A stretch of DNA of 41,846 nt. Origin: JAHBNG01 sp039028975 (GTDB lineage Bacteria; Chloroflexota; Anaerolineae; Caldilineales; Caldilineaceae). Position 1 is the stretch's first letter, and every line of letters begins with the position of its first letter. The translations under genes and the position numbers were made by a program. The notes under the pieces were generated by a model. It made no database searches, was not told where the DNA came from, and saw nothing but the letters and a program-made list of their open reading frames with translations. Positions 17,733 through 25,527 of the stretch are shown here, piece by piece. The DNA lies in the NCBI GenBank assembly GCA_039028975.1, contig JBCCHB010000145.1, forward strand, positions 1 to 41,846, in the 5' to 3' direction.

Positions 17733-17912
17733 ATAGGAGATAGAGTGAGAGTACGCCGAGTAGAGCTTTTTGACCAAGGAGCCAAACGTTGTGCTAAGGG
17801 GCGTGTCCTAGCCAATCGGGATTGACGACGCGAGTCGCGTTTAACTTGGCAAACAGGACAGGACAGCATAGACGCCAATCAAGAGGGTGAAGATGATACG
17901 GGCGATCGAGGA
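17733..17912 (-). pseudogene. Decayed fragment of a small membrane-protein gene
   Basis: This stretch matches the 5' third of the minus-strand gene 21456-21887. Shared stretches include GAGCCAAACGTTGTG versus GAAGCCAAACGTTGTG, GCCAATCGGGATT, and GACAGCATAGACGCCAATCA versus GACAGCATAGATGCCAATCA. Frameshifts and stops break the reading, and the rest of the gene is missing. It is one of several gene fragments in 17.5-19 kb. Confidence 0.75.
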
Positions 17913-17915
17913 TTC

Positions 17916-18011
17916 AAAAACCAGGGATTTCGAGGATACGAACAGTAACTGACACGAAAATGGCTAAAATGGTTCCCAAAATTGCATTTTCAGATGAAAT
18001 CCCTGGTTTTT
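17916..18011. repeat. Inverted repeat, 16-bp arms, about 64-nt spacer
   Basis: AAAAACCAGGGATTTC (17916-17931) is complementary to 17996-18011. It sits between two gene remnants. The right arm ends in a T-rich run (GGTTTTTC), so it could terminate plus-strand transcription, although the loop is long. It may equally be the ends of a small lost insertion. Confidence 0.6.
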
Positions 18012-18024
18012 CTTGCTGCTAATA

Positions 18025-18349
18025 GACAGGGTAGCAACACCGATTAAAGACAACCTGCTGGATGCTACCATTCGCCTGTTGCAGACTCTGGATAATCCAA
18101 GCGAAGCAGCCATTCTGGGTGTGCCGATTATTGATAAAATCTATTTTCGTAAAGAAATTTAAGCAGGTGATGCACTTATCTCCTTTGCAATATGCCAAGT
18201 CGGTTAAGCTCAATCGGGCTCAAAGCTACATTATGAGCGGCAAAAGGGTGACCGGAGCGAGCTACATGGTGGGATATAACAATCTAGCCCAATTTATCCG
18301 CGAGTTCAAGCGCTATATTGGCGTTTTGCCGTCGGCTGTGAGCGCGTAA
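18025..18349 (+). pseudogene. AraC-family regulator with internal deletion
   Basis: Two pieces of an AraC-type activator lie in different frames. The first (to about 18155) reads IKDNLLDATIRLLQTLDN, then EAAILGVPIIDKIYFR, the N-terminal ligand domain of AraC_N-type proteins. The second reads KKFKQVMHLSPLQYAK, then VTGASYMVGYNNLAQFIREF, the second helix-turn-helix and the C-terminus. The roughly 50-80 residues normally between them, including the first helix-turn-helix, are missing, and the junction at about 18155 is out of frame. The 95-codon open frame from 18062 is a by-product. Confidence 0.8.
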
Positions 18350-18356
18350 CGATTCC

Positions 18357-18773
18357 TTATGGCTTTTGACGTTGGATCAAGATATGAACCAAACAAAAGA
18401 CATTGAGCGCCCCCAAAACGCCTTCTGTAATAGCCACACGAATCAGATCTTGACTGGGTATCCCATCGATGAAAAAGCTGAGTGACCGTCCCAAAACAAT
18501 GCCGCCGAAAATGACCGTTGTCACAACAAATGACGTATGCCTGAAGTCCGCCCTAATTGCGCCAAGCAAGGCGATGATGCCTCCCAAAAACAGTACCGCA
18601 CCGACCCCTCTGATTTCGTTTACCAAATTGATGGCAACTTCCAAACTATTCTCGGGATTCTCAAAAAAGGTTTGTAGGAAAACGGCTTCTGTCGGATTGA
18701 TCAGCCGCGATGAGCTAGCGTAGAACAACCCAAGTCCAGATAAAACTAAGACAGCAATTTTGAAGATATTCAT
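18357..18773 (-). CDS. DUF4345 family membrane protein
   Basis: This 138-residue protein has four transmembrane helices. The family pattern is clear: an N-terminal helix, RLINPTEAV, NEIRGVGAVLFLGG, then RHTSFVVTTVIFGGIVLGR and a last helix. The start at 18773 (MNIFKIAVLV) excludes 27 hydrophilic upstream codons; no strong ribosome site is visible. No biochemical function is known for the family. It sits among gene fragments but is itself intact. Confidence 0.75.
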   Translation of the reverse strand: MNIFKIAVLVLSGLGLFYASSSRLINPTEAVFLQTFFENPENSLEVAINLVNEIRGVGAVLFLGGIIALLGAIRADFRHTSFVVTTVIFGGIVLGRSLSFFIDGIPSQDLIRVAITEGVLGALNVFCLVHILIQRQKP

Positions 18774-18861
18774 TATATTTGTAGATGTTTCAGAATTAGG
18801 TTGATAGTAGGTACTTCTCTGGCATTCGTCATGGTGCAGAGGGCTCGTAGTCACCCCAGTG

Positions 18862-18986
18862 GTTCAGACAGAAATGCTCGCATTGCGACCGTTGCTTCTT
18901 CTGAAGAATCACCTAGCTGGAAGAAGTGGTTGCCATCGATAAACTGAACTCCCCCGTTGGTGACGAAGTCTGGCGTGTTTTCGTAA
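18862..18986 (-). pseudogene. C-terminal fragment of an alpha/beta hydrolase
   Basis: About 125 bp match the last 40 codons of the two complete hydrolase genes (20333 and 22026), for example GAATCACCTAGCTGGAAGAA and GGTGACGAAGTCTGGCG. The reading VQFIDGNHFFQLGDSSEEAT is recognisable. Homology stops abruptly at about 18986 in an A-run, just before the DUF1622 gene. It is a third, truncated copy from the tandem duplication. Confidence 0.8.
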
Positions 18987-19003
18987 AAAACTTGATCTCT
19001 CCG

Positions 19004-19378
19004 TCAGGCTGCTTGCCAAGGCCAGCGTCCTTCAATTTCTAGCACAAGCGTCCAACTCACAAACGTACGGATAACTACCAGCAATCCCAACACACCCAAA
19101 CTTTGAAAAGTCAGGTCGAGGGCAACCGTTCTGATGATGTCTGCTGCGACAAACACTTCAAGACCAAGCAGTAACGATAGCCCGATGTCGGTCTTTAAAC
19201 GGCGATAGGGATTGAACCCCATGCTGGTCTCGGCCTCATCTGGCGGCTTTCTCATAAATCGGCTGTAGCGCACAAATGCCAGCAAAGTGCCGATACAGAT
19301 AATCGCCGCACCTAGAACCTCAAATCCCACACCAATGAGTTCGAGCACTTGTCCAATATCGTGAATCAACGTTTCCAT
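19004..19378 (-). CDS. DUF1622 family membrane protein
   Basis: This 124-residue protein has three transmembrane helices and the family-typical order: an N-terminal helix with GFEVLGAAIICIGTL, a hydrophilic loop, RRLKTDIGLSLLLGLEVFVA ADI, and a third helix with RTFVSWTLVLEIEGRWPW. It follows the SDR gene on the same strand, with two hairpins in the 118-nt gap. The family's function is not established. Confidence 0.85.
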   Translation of the reverse strand: METLIHDIGQVLELIGVGFEVLGAAIICIGTLLAFVRYSRFMRKPPDEAETSMGFNPYRRLKTDIGLSLLLGLEVFVAADIIRTVALDLTFQSLGVLGLLVVIRTFVSWTLVLEIEGRWPWQAA

Positions 19379-19416
19379 AAAAACACCATGGTCTAATAGA
19401 AACTGGGGTTTAATTG

Positions 19417-19491
19417 AAGCTGGCGAGCTCCTCGAATAGTCAGCACTCGCCAGCTTGCTAATTTCGTTAGGCCGCCAATAGCGGACTAACG
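19417..19491 (-). terminator. Two adjacent hairpins after the SDR gene
   Basis: Hairpin one: AAGCTGGCGAG (19417-19427) pairs perfectly with 19446-19456. Hairpin two: CGTTAGGCCGC (19465-19475) pairs with 19481-19491 with one mismatch and a 5-nt loop. They occupy the gap between the SDR stop and the DUF1622 start. No T-run follows on the minus strand, so they could reduce rather than end read-through. Confidence 0.5.
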
Positions 19492-19496
19492 AACGC

Positions 19497-20309
19497 TTAT
19501 ACTGGCAACAAACTTTCAGAAAATTGTTTTAGTTTAGTCCGCTCCTCAGTAAACGATTCATCAGGATTGGGTTGTTTTTTAAGTCCCCTTTTGTACCACC
19601 CTGAGTCGTATGAGCTGGTAAGCAAAGTTGCAATTTCCTGCCCAGCTTGCTCTGGCGAAATAGCGATAAAACGGCCGAAAATGGCGTTTAACATTCTCAG
19701 AATGCCGGACATGTTACGTGAGTATTCAGTGTTTACCACGCCGGGACCGTAGTTATAAACCCTCAGCGTAGGATAATCGGTCATGAGCATCAGCGTATAC
19801 AAACTCAGCGCCTTAGACGTGCCAAAGAGTGTCCGAAACGTCCCAAATGTTTCCTCTTTATTGAGGATGTCGTAGTCAATTGTTCCATCAGTCGGATTTC
19901 CGCCAGTAACAAACAGGATCTTTCCGCCATCGGCTAGGGCAGGCATTAGCAAGCTGGTCAAATGATAGCGGGACAAATATTGAGTAGCGAACACGAGCTC
20001 CAATCCCTCTTCGGTGATGATTGGTTCTGACTTGATCATCCCCGCGCAGTGCACCAAATAATCCACTTTTGAAAAACTGGTTAGAAATTCCTTGGTAAAC
20101 TGCTGCACGTTTGACATGAGACTCATGTCAAACGTCATGAACGTGACGTTGGCCCCGGTTGCTTCAGCAATCTCTTGTCGGGCCTGTTTCCCCTTTTCCA
20201 CATTGCGGCCGATGATGATCAAATCATCTTTTGGTTGTGCCAGTTGCAAGGCGGTCGCTTTGCCAATACCGCTGGTCCCACCGGGTATTAAAATAGTTTT
20301 CTTTGTCAT
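19497..20309 (-). CDS. SDR-family protein lacking the catalytic Ser/Tyr
   Basis: This 270-residue Rossmann protein has an intact cofactor motif GGTSGIGKATA and the strand VDYLVHCAG. In place of the catalytic YxxxK it has F162-GTS-K166, so Tyr is replaced by Phe, and the strand normally ending in the catalytic Ser reads ILFVTGGNP. The Lys is retained. A dehydrogenase mechanism is therefore doubtful; a redox-sensing, structural or altered role is more likely. It starts 23 nt after the stop of the upstream hydrolase gene and is probably co-transcribed with it. Confidence 0.8.
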   Translation of the reverse strand: MTKKTILIPGGTSGIGKATALQLAQPKDDLIIIGRNVEKGKQARQEIAEATGANVTFMTFDMSLMSNVQQFTKEFLTSFSKVDYLVHCAGMIKSEPIITEEGLELVFATQYLSRYHLTSLLMPALADGGKILFVTGGNPTDGTIDYDILNKEETFGTFRTLFGTSKALSLYTLMLMTDYPTLRVYNYGPGVVNTEYSRNMSGILRMLNAIFGRFIAISPEQAGQEIATLLTSSYDSGWYKRGLKKQPNPDESFTEERTKLKQFSESLLPV

Positions 20310-20332
20310 AAACCCACCTCGTTACGCCCTCG

Positions 20333-21418
20333 TTACGCCAACGTCTCAGACAAGAACGCTCGCATTGCGGTCGTTGCTTCTTCTGCAGAATCACCTAGCT
20401 GGAAGAAGTGGTTGCCGTCAACAAACTGAACCCGGCCGTTGGTGACGAAGTCTGGCGTGTTTTCGTACTCTTCTGGATGCTGGCCCGGGTCGTGTTTCCC
20501 TTGCAAGAACAAGACCGGCATGGTCATCTTCGCAAACAGGAAATTGTGGCGATCCGCCAACTCTTGCTCCAAGCTGGTGTGGTCGAATTGTCGGGGTGAG
20601 GCCTCAGCAATCCCGTTGAACTTGACCTCGTAATCGATCCGGGTCAACACCTCCGGCGTGATGTCCTTCACGCGGTACGCACTGGCCGCGTAGGCCAATC
20701 GCGGGAAGCCTGTCCAGCGCATCAGGTTTGGAAACCACGATGAGGCGAAGACCTTATGCGGTGGCTTGGGATCGCCGTGCGGCTCGTTGGCTGACTGCTG
20801 CATCCGCACATAGCGCAGAACGCGCCGTTCCATCCCGTCGACGTTCAAGAGATGATCTGAGATCACCGCCCTGCGGTCGTGCCCGCCAATATTGAAGCGC
20901 TCAATCCCGATGGTGTCCAGCAAATTCGCCAGCGAGGCCGCGATTGCTGAATAGCGGTAATCTAGGTCTAATCGTTTGTCGCTTTGGCCATTTCCGAGCG
21001 TATCGACAGCGATACAGTAGAACTGATCGGACAGGTCTCGTATCTGGTTGTGGAAGGTGTACCAGCTCTCCGGGAAACCGTGTAGAAGAACGAACGGCTC
21101 ATTGCTCGGGTCACCAGCGGTCACGAAATGCCAGGTGATCCCATCCGCATCGGCATACCAGTGGGTGGCTTCGACGGTTTTCTCAGAGCCGCCAATCATC
21201 TCGATCTCGCCGTGCGCGTTCTCTGCACCGAGCGGGTACTCTGATGGCTGCGGGTACCGCATGTCCGTGGTAATGGTGGCGTCATCGTTGATCCCGCCTT
21301 CGCGGACATTGGTTAGCGTTAGGTCCTCACGCGAGATGTACTCCAGTCTTGGTAGGGCCTGCGGTGAAAGTATTTTGATAAGCTTCAGTATTTCTTTGGG
21401 ATTGTTTGTTTTGATCAT
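20333..21418 (-). CDS. Alpha/beta hydrolase (epoxide-hydrolase-like), altered nucleophile elbow
   Basis: This 361-residue protein is a near-duplicate of 22026-23114. It carries HGFPESWYTF (oxyanion HG motif), VDTLGNGQSDKR, the nucleophile strand GGHDRRAV, LQGKHDPGQHPEE (acid) and FVDGNHFFQLGDS (catalytic His). The Asp nucleophile (D181) is kept, but the elbow residue two positions later is Arg instead of the Gly seen in copy 2 (GHDRG). A small residue is normally needed there for the tight turn, so activity may be impaired or altered. About 110 N-terminal residues precede the core domain. Confidence 0.85.
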   Translation of the reverse strand: MIKTNNPKEILKLIKILSPQALPRLEYISREDLTLTNVREGGINDDATITTDMRYPQPSEYPLGAENAHGEIEMIGGSEKTVEATHWYADADGITWHFVTAGDPSNEPFVLLHGFPESWYTFHNQIRDLSDQFYCIAVDTLGNGQSDKRLDLDYRYSAIAASLANLLDTIGIERFNIGGHDRRAVISDHLLNVDGMERRVLRYVRMQQSANEPHGDPKPPHKVFASSWFPNLMRWTGFPRLAYAASAYRVKDITPEVLTRIDYEVKFNGIAEASPRQFDHTSLEQELADRHNFLFAKMTMPVLFLQGKHDPGQHPEEYENTPDFVTNGRVQFVDGNHFFQLGDSAEEATTAMRAFLSETLA

Positions 21419-21455
21419 GAGATTCCCATTAAGGATCTAGTCTTTAGACGGTGAC

Positions 21456-21887
21456 TCAATTAATAACAGGCGTTTCTTCAGATGAATACGTCATCCCCAA
21501 GCCGATAAGACTGAGAACAAAGCTAACACCGAGCACATAGACGTTTATATCAGCGCCATTTACGATGAGAACTTCAGCGCCTGGGTCGGTGAGGGAGCCG
21601 CCATAAAGTGACGCTGTGATGCCAGCAATGAGGAAGCCACCAAAAATGATTGTGCCAATGACTCCTGCTATCAGCAGGTTTTCTCTAGAGGTCTGTTTCC
21701 AGATGAGATAGAGTGATAGCACACCGAGCAAAGCATTTTGTACGAGAAGCCAAACGTTGTGTAAACGGGCGTGACCCGGCCAATCGGGATTTATGACGTG
21801 GGTGTCGTTTAACTCGGCAAAGAGGGGCAAGACAGCATAGATGCCAATCAAAATGGTGAGGAGAATACGGGTAGTCTGTGATCGCAT
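21456..21887 (-). CDS. Small four-helix membrane protein
   Basis: This 143-residue protein has hydrophobic segments at about 5-25, 45-62, 72-93 and 112-131, and a conserved-looking WPGHARLHNVW segment after the first helix. I do not assign a family. It lies between the two hydrolase copies on the same strand and probably belongs to the unit that begins with copy 2. A broken copy of its 5' part lies at 17733-17912, showing that this group of genes was duplicated more than once. Confidence 0.6.
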   Translation of the reverse strand: MRSQTTRILLTILIGIYAVLPLFAELNDTHVINPDWPGHARLHNVWLLVQNALLGVLSLYLIWKQTSRENLLIAGVIGTIIFGGFLIAGITASLYGGSLTDPGAEVLIVNGADINVYVLGVSFVLSLIGLGMTYSSEETPVIN

Positions 21888-22025
21888 GGTTTATCTTTTA
21901 TAAAGTTGACGTTAGGGGTTCCTAATGCACCGCCTCAGAAGTGAACCCTTAGATCTCTTCTTAGACGATGCACTACTACTGCCTACTTGTGACGATGCGC
22001 TCCCCTTTGTGGGGAGGTCACACCA

Positions 22026-23114
22026 TTATGTTATTGGCTCAGACAAAAACGCTCGCATTGCGGCCGTTGCTTCTTCTGCAGAATCACCCAGCTGGAAGAA
22101 GTGGTTGCCGTCGACAAACTGAGCTCGACCATTGGTGACGAAATTCGGTGTGTTTTCATACTCTTCTGGATGCTGGCCCGGATCGTGTTTCCCTTGGAGG
22201 AACAGCACCGGCATCGTCATTTTTGCGAACAAGAAGTTGTGGCGATCCTCAAGCTCTTTCTCCAAGTTGGTGTGGTCAAATTGTCGAGGTGAGGCCTCAG
22301 CTACCCCCTTGAACTTCACCTCGTGATCCAGCCGGTTCAACACCTCCTTGGTGATGCCTTCCACCCGATACCCGCCTGCGGCATAGGCAACCCGAGGGAA
22401 GCCAGTCCACTTCATCAGGTTGGGAAACCACGACTGGGCGAAGATGTCATGTGGAGGCTTGGGGTCACCGTGCGGCTCGTTGGCCGACTGCTGCATGCGG
22501 ATGTAGCGCACGACGCGCCCCTCCATGCCGTCAACGTTGAGCAGGTGATCAGAGATCACCGAGCCGCGGTCATGACCGCCCAAGTTAAATTGATCAACGC
22601 CGATGGTATCCAGCAGCTTCGCGAGCGAGGCCGCAATCGCTGAGTAGCGGTAGTCCAGGTCCAGCCGCTTGTCACTTTGGCCGTTCCCCAGCGTATCGAC
22701 GGCGATGCAGTAGAACCGATCGGACAGGTCTCGCATCTGGTTGTGGAATGTGTACCAACTTTCGGGGAAGCCATGCACAAGGACAAACGGCTCGTTACTC
22801 GGATCGCCGGCAGTGACGAAATGCCAGGTGATCCCATCCGCGTCGGAATACCAGTGAGTTGCTTCAACGGCTGTCCCAGAGCCGCCAAGCATCTCGATCT
22901 CGCCGTGCGCATTCTCTGCACCCAGCGGGTACGCAGCCGGTTGCGGATAGCGCATGTCTGTGGTGATGGGTGCGTCTTCCTTGATGCCGCCTTCGCGGAC
23001 ATTCGTTAGCGTCAGGTCCTCGCGCGAGATGTATTCCAGTCTGGGCAAGGTCTGTGGTGAAAGCATTTTAATAAGCTTCAGTATTTCTTTGGGGTCGTTT
23101 AACTTGGTCATCAT
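22026..23114 (-). CDS. Alpha/beta hydrolase (epoxide-hydrolase-like)
   Basis: This 362-residue protein should hydrolyse epoxides or related esters/halides through an Asp nucleophile. The elbow is GGHDRGSV (D182, G184). HGFPESWYTF, DTLGNGQSDKR, the acid in GKHDPGQHPEE and the histidine in VDGNHFFQLGDS are all present. AAGGAAAC precedes the start. It is divergent from a TetR gene with inverted operator-like sites between, so it is probably repressed by that TetR. Copy 1 (20333-21418) differs at scattered positions, including the elbow. Confidence 0.88.
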   Translation of the reverse strand: MMTKLNDPKEILKLIKMLSPQTLPRLEYISREDLTLTNVREGGIKEDAPITTDMRYPQPAAYPLGAENAHGEIEMLGGSGTAVEATHWYSDADGITWHFVTAGDPSNEPFVLVHGFPESWYTFHNQMRDLSDRFYCIAVDTLGNGQSDKRLDLDYRYSAIAASLAKLLDTIGVDQFNLGGHDRGSVISDHLLNVDGMEGRVVRYIRMQQSANEPHGDPKPPHDIFAQSWFPNLMKWTGFPRVAYAAGGYRVEGITKEVLNRLDHEVKFKGVAEASPRQFDHTNLEKELEDRHNFLFAKMTMPVLFLQGKHDPGQHPEEYENTPNFVTNGRAQFVDGNHFFQLGDSAEEATAAMRAFLSEPIT

Positions 23115-23146
23115 GTTTCCTTGTTTTAAGTAATTTTTCTTACTTG

Positions 23147-23230
23147 CGTAAAATTTCTTATATGTGTATTATGACAGGGGGCGCTTCACTCGTCAATTAG
23201 CAAATTCGCCCAGACGTAAGAAAATTTACA
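23147..23230. promoter_or_regulatory. Divergent promoter region with inverted operator-like sites
   Basis: CGTAAAATTTCTTAT (23147-23161) and the reverse complement of 23215-23230 (TGTAAATTTTCTTACG) are similar, so two related sites face each other about 55 bp apart, one near each divergent start (hydrolase at 23114, tetR at 23242). A TetR dimer at each site would explain joint control of both directions. Confidence 0.5.
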
Positions 23231-23241
23231 CAGAGGCAAAA

Positions 23242-23904
23242 ATGACAAATAAAAAGGAAGATCGGCGGATTCGACGCACACGCAAGCTCTTGCAGGACGC
23301 CCTCATACAATTACTGCGGCAAAAGCCATTAGCAAAAATACAGATCAAAGAAATCGTTGACGTTGCAGATGTATCTCGGCCGACCTTTTACCACCATTTT
23401 GAATCAAAGGAAGAACTGCTCTTTAGCCACATGGATGACGTGTTTGAAAAAATACGCGAGGCTGTTTTTGGGGATATTGAAGATGGGGATACGATTGATT
23501 TTTCCCAATTGTTGATTACCTCGTTTGAGCAATGGCGGCTGCATAGCGAGGCACTTCAGTGGGTTTTACAAGTTGACAATAAAGATCTCATGATTGCGGC
23601 TTTGCGCACGCATATCGAATCGCTAAGGCACGAATATGAAAGATTTGTACCGCCTGCAACGCTTCCGCCCCAATTTGCCGCGTACGCCGCAAACTTTTTC
23701 GCCGGTGGGCTCTACATGTTAATCAACAGCTGGATTGAGAACGGATTGCAGGAGTCTGCGGAAACGATGGGGGCATTTGCCAATCTGCTCATATCAGGCG
23801 AGTTCTTTCAGATGCGATATAACGACTTGCACGATGGGGCTGACAGCCAACAGAGGCAATTGGAAGTCGAGAATCTGCGGGCATCGATTCTGGATTTGTC
23901 GTGA
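23242..23904 (+). CDS. TetR/AcrR-family regulator
   Basis: This 220-residue protein has an N-terminal helix-turn-helix (IQIKEIVDVADVSRPTFYHH, then FESKEELLFSHMD) and a long helical C-terminal domain of the TetR_C_33/DhaS type, ending in a polar tail. The start at 23242 (MTNKKEDRR) follows AGAGG; the 26 upstream codons of the frame overlap the operator region. It is divergent from the duplicated hydrolase/SDR genes and is the obvious candidate to regulate them. Confidence 0.88.
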   Translation: MTNKKEDRRIRRTRKLLQDALIQLLRQKPLAKIQIKEIVDVADVSRPTFYHHFESKEELLFSHMDDVFEKIREAVFGDIEDGDTIDFSQLLITSFEQWRLHSEALQWVLQVDNKDLMIAALRTHIESLRHEYERFVPPATLPPQFAAYAANFFAGGLYMLINSWIENGLQESAETMGAFANLLISGEFFQMRYNDLHDGADSQQRQLEVENLRASILDLS

Positions 23905-24094
23905 TTTAGTGATGTCAGAAGCGAGCAACAATGATGTTCCGCCAACAAAAGTTCACACCTAACTTGCGTTCCATGACGCGGCCGTGTGACGAGTAGGAAA
24001 AGAAGCCCGCAGTAAACGGAGTAGCCTGCTAGGAGTTCAATAGGCCAGAACCCAGAAGAAAAATCAAGTATGATTTAACAGATGCAAATCCAGC

Positions 24095-24160
24095 CTCAGT
24101 AGATTGCAATGTCAGTGAGAGACTCTTCGGCGCCTCAGAGTGACATTGCGATCTACTGAG
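24095..24160. repeat. Inverted repeat, 20-bp arms with one mismatch
   Basis: The arms are 24095-24114 (CTCAGTAGATTGCAATGTCA) and 24141-24160, with a 26-nt loop. It lies between the TetR gene and the SUMF1-like gene and is followed 21 nt later by a second hairpin. No T-run follows. Confidence 0.8.
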
Positions 24161-24181
24161 AATCTAAAGTTCGGTTGTGTT

Positions 24182-24236
24182 GAAAACGAACCTTTGTTTC
24201 CTTCTGTTTTACCAAAGGTAATGAAGGTTCGTTTTC
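24182..24236. repeat. Inverted repeat, 13-bp perfect arms
   Basis: GAAAACGAACCTT (24182-24194) pairs with 24224-24236 across a 29-nt loop; three more flanking bases on each side pair if one position is bulged. It lies just upstream of the SUMF1-like gene (ATG 24274), so it could act in the 5' leader or end transcription from the left. Confidence 0.75.
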
Positions 24237-24273
24237 GAACAGAGCTTACTATAAATCGTAAAGGTAGTATGCA

Positions 24274-25269
24274 ATGAAAGTTAAGTTATTTCTGGCGACC
24301 AGTTTATTGATTGGTTTTTCGTATTTTGTTTCAGCTACTGGGACATTTGCTATTTCGCACGCCTCAGAGTCGCTTGGCTTACCTGAGAAATTTACATCTT
24401 CGCACGCCACAGAGTCGCTGGACTCAAACGGGAACGTTACGATTTCACAATCTACAGAGCCGATTGACTCAAACGACGTACTTACTTTTTCGCTTTATAT
24501 CCCCTTCATGGGACTGGGCAGCACTCTCATCCATGACGAAGTTTTCGTCTCCGCTGGTGAATTTCAAATGGGCTGCGACCCAGAGCACAATGACGGGTAT
24601 GAATGTAACGAGCAACACCAACTGCACGCCGTTTACCTGGACGATTACTACATCGACAAATACGAAGTGACCAACGCCAAATACGCCGCGTTCCTCAACA
24701 ACCGAGGTGCCAATGACTGCGGCCCTTATAACAGGTGTATCGATTTAGAAGACACCTATCTTACATTTCAAAGTGACCAGTACATAGTTGAAGCGGGGTA
24801 TGAAAATCACCCAGTGAATGCGGTAACTTGGTATGGTTCCGATGCCTATTGCATCTCTGTAGAGCGACGCCTACCCACCGAAGCCGAGTGGGAGAAGGCT
24901 GCCCGCGGGAGCAGCGACACGCGCCCCTATCCCTGGGGTGATGAGACGCCAAATTGCAACCTTGTAAACTACCGTGCCTGTGTAGGTGGCACCAGTGCGG
25001 TGGGGAATTTCCCACTCGGAGCCAGCCCATCCGGTGCAATGGATATGTCGGGCAATATCATGGAATGGGTAAATGATCGGTACGATGCTGATTACTATAG
25101 CTATGCCCCTTACCGTAATCCCCAGGGACCAGATAGCGGCCATACCCGCGTGCAAAAGGGGGCCGCCTGGCACTTCAACGAGCTCAGCGTCCGCGTCGCT
25201 GCGAGAAAACATTACTTTCCATACAAAGAACACCTTCGCTTCGGGTTTCGGTGTGCCCACACGCCTTGA
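24274..25269 (+). CDS. Exported SUMF1/FGE-like protein without the catalytic Cys pair
   Basis: This 331-residue protein begins with a signal peptide (residues 1-22) and about 60 residues containing three degenerate repeats (SHASESL, SHATESL, SQSTEPI). A formylglycine-generating-enzyme fold follows: FQMGCDPE, YYIDKYEVTNAKYAAFLN, HPVNAVTWYGSDAYC, RRLPTEAEWEKAARG, YPWGDE, SGNIMEWVND and LRFGFRC. Genuine FGEs bind copper through two cysteines in the segment after the GG(A/S)W strand; here that segment reads GAAWHFNELSVRVAAR, without Cys. It is therefore unlikely to activate the window's sulfatase and may instead be one of the many non-oxidase relatives. AAAGGTAG precedes the start. Confidence 0.82.
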   Translation: MKVKLFLATSLLIGFSYFVSATGTFAISHASESLGLPEKFTSSHATESLDSNGNVTISQSTEPIDSNDVLTFSLYIPFMGLGSTLIHDEVFVSAGEFQMGCDPEHNDGYECNEQHQLHAVYLDDYYIDKYEVTNAKYAAFLNNRGANDCGPYNRCIDLEDTYLTFQSDQYIVEAGYENHPVNAVTWYGSDAYCISVERRLPTEAEWEKAARGSSDTRPYPWGDETPNCNLVNYRACVGGTSAVGNFPLGASPSGAMDMSGNIMEWVNDRYDADYYSYAPYRNPQGPDSGHTRVQKGAAWHFNELSVRVAARKHYFPYKEHLRFGFRCAHTP

Positions 25270-25527
25270 TCCTTTGGATACTGCATCGCTATCATTCCGT
25301 ACAATTGTGCAAGCATTCTGGATATTTGTGCATTCAAGCGTTGGCGAAAGAGCGTTATAATGTGATGGTGAATGTAGCTCAGGTATGATCGAATGGACCC
25401 CTGTGCTATATCGTACCCCTTCCCCCTCTGTCTTTTTGATCTATCAATTCCTGGCTAATAACCGATAAGTCCTATGCAAATGAGAGTATTTAGCTGCTAG
25501 TCGGATGGACCATAAAGGAAGCCAACT

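Noticed and set aside
22556..23002. 148-codon frame inside hydrolase copy 2
   Set aside because: It is an alternate-frame shadow of a strongly conserved gene whose paralogue confirms the true frame.
25321..25366. TATAAT at 25356 as the promoter of cassette 1
   Set aside because: No acceptable -35 at 16-18 nt spacing was found and no GAAYRTTC palindrome accompanies it; the cassette 1 promoter remains unassigned.
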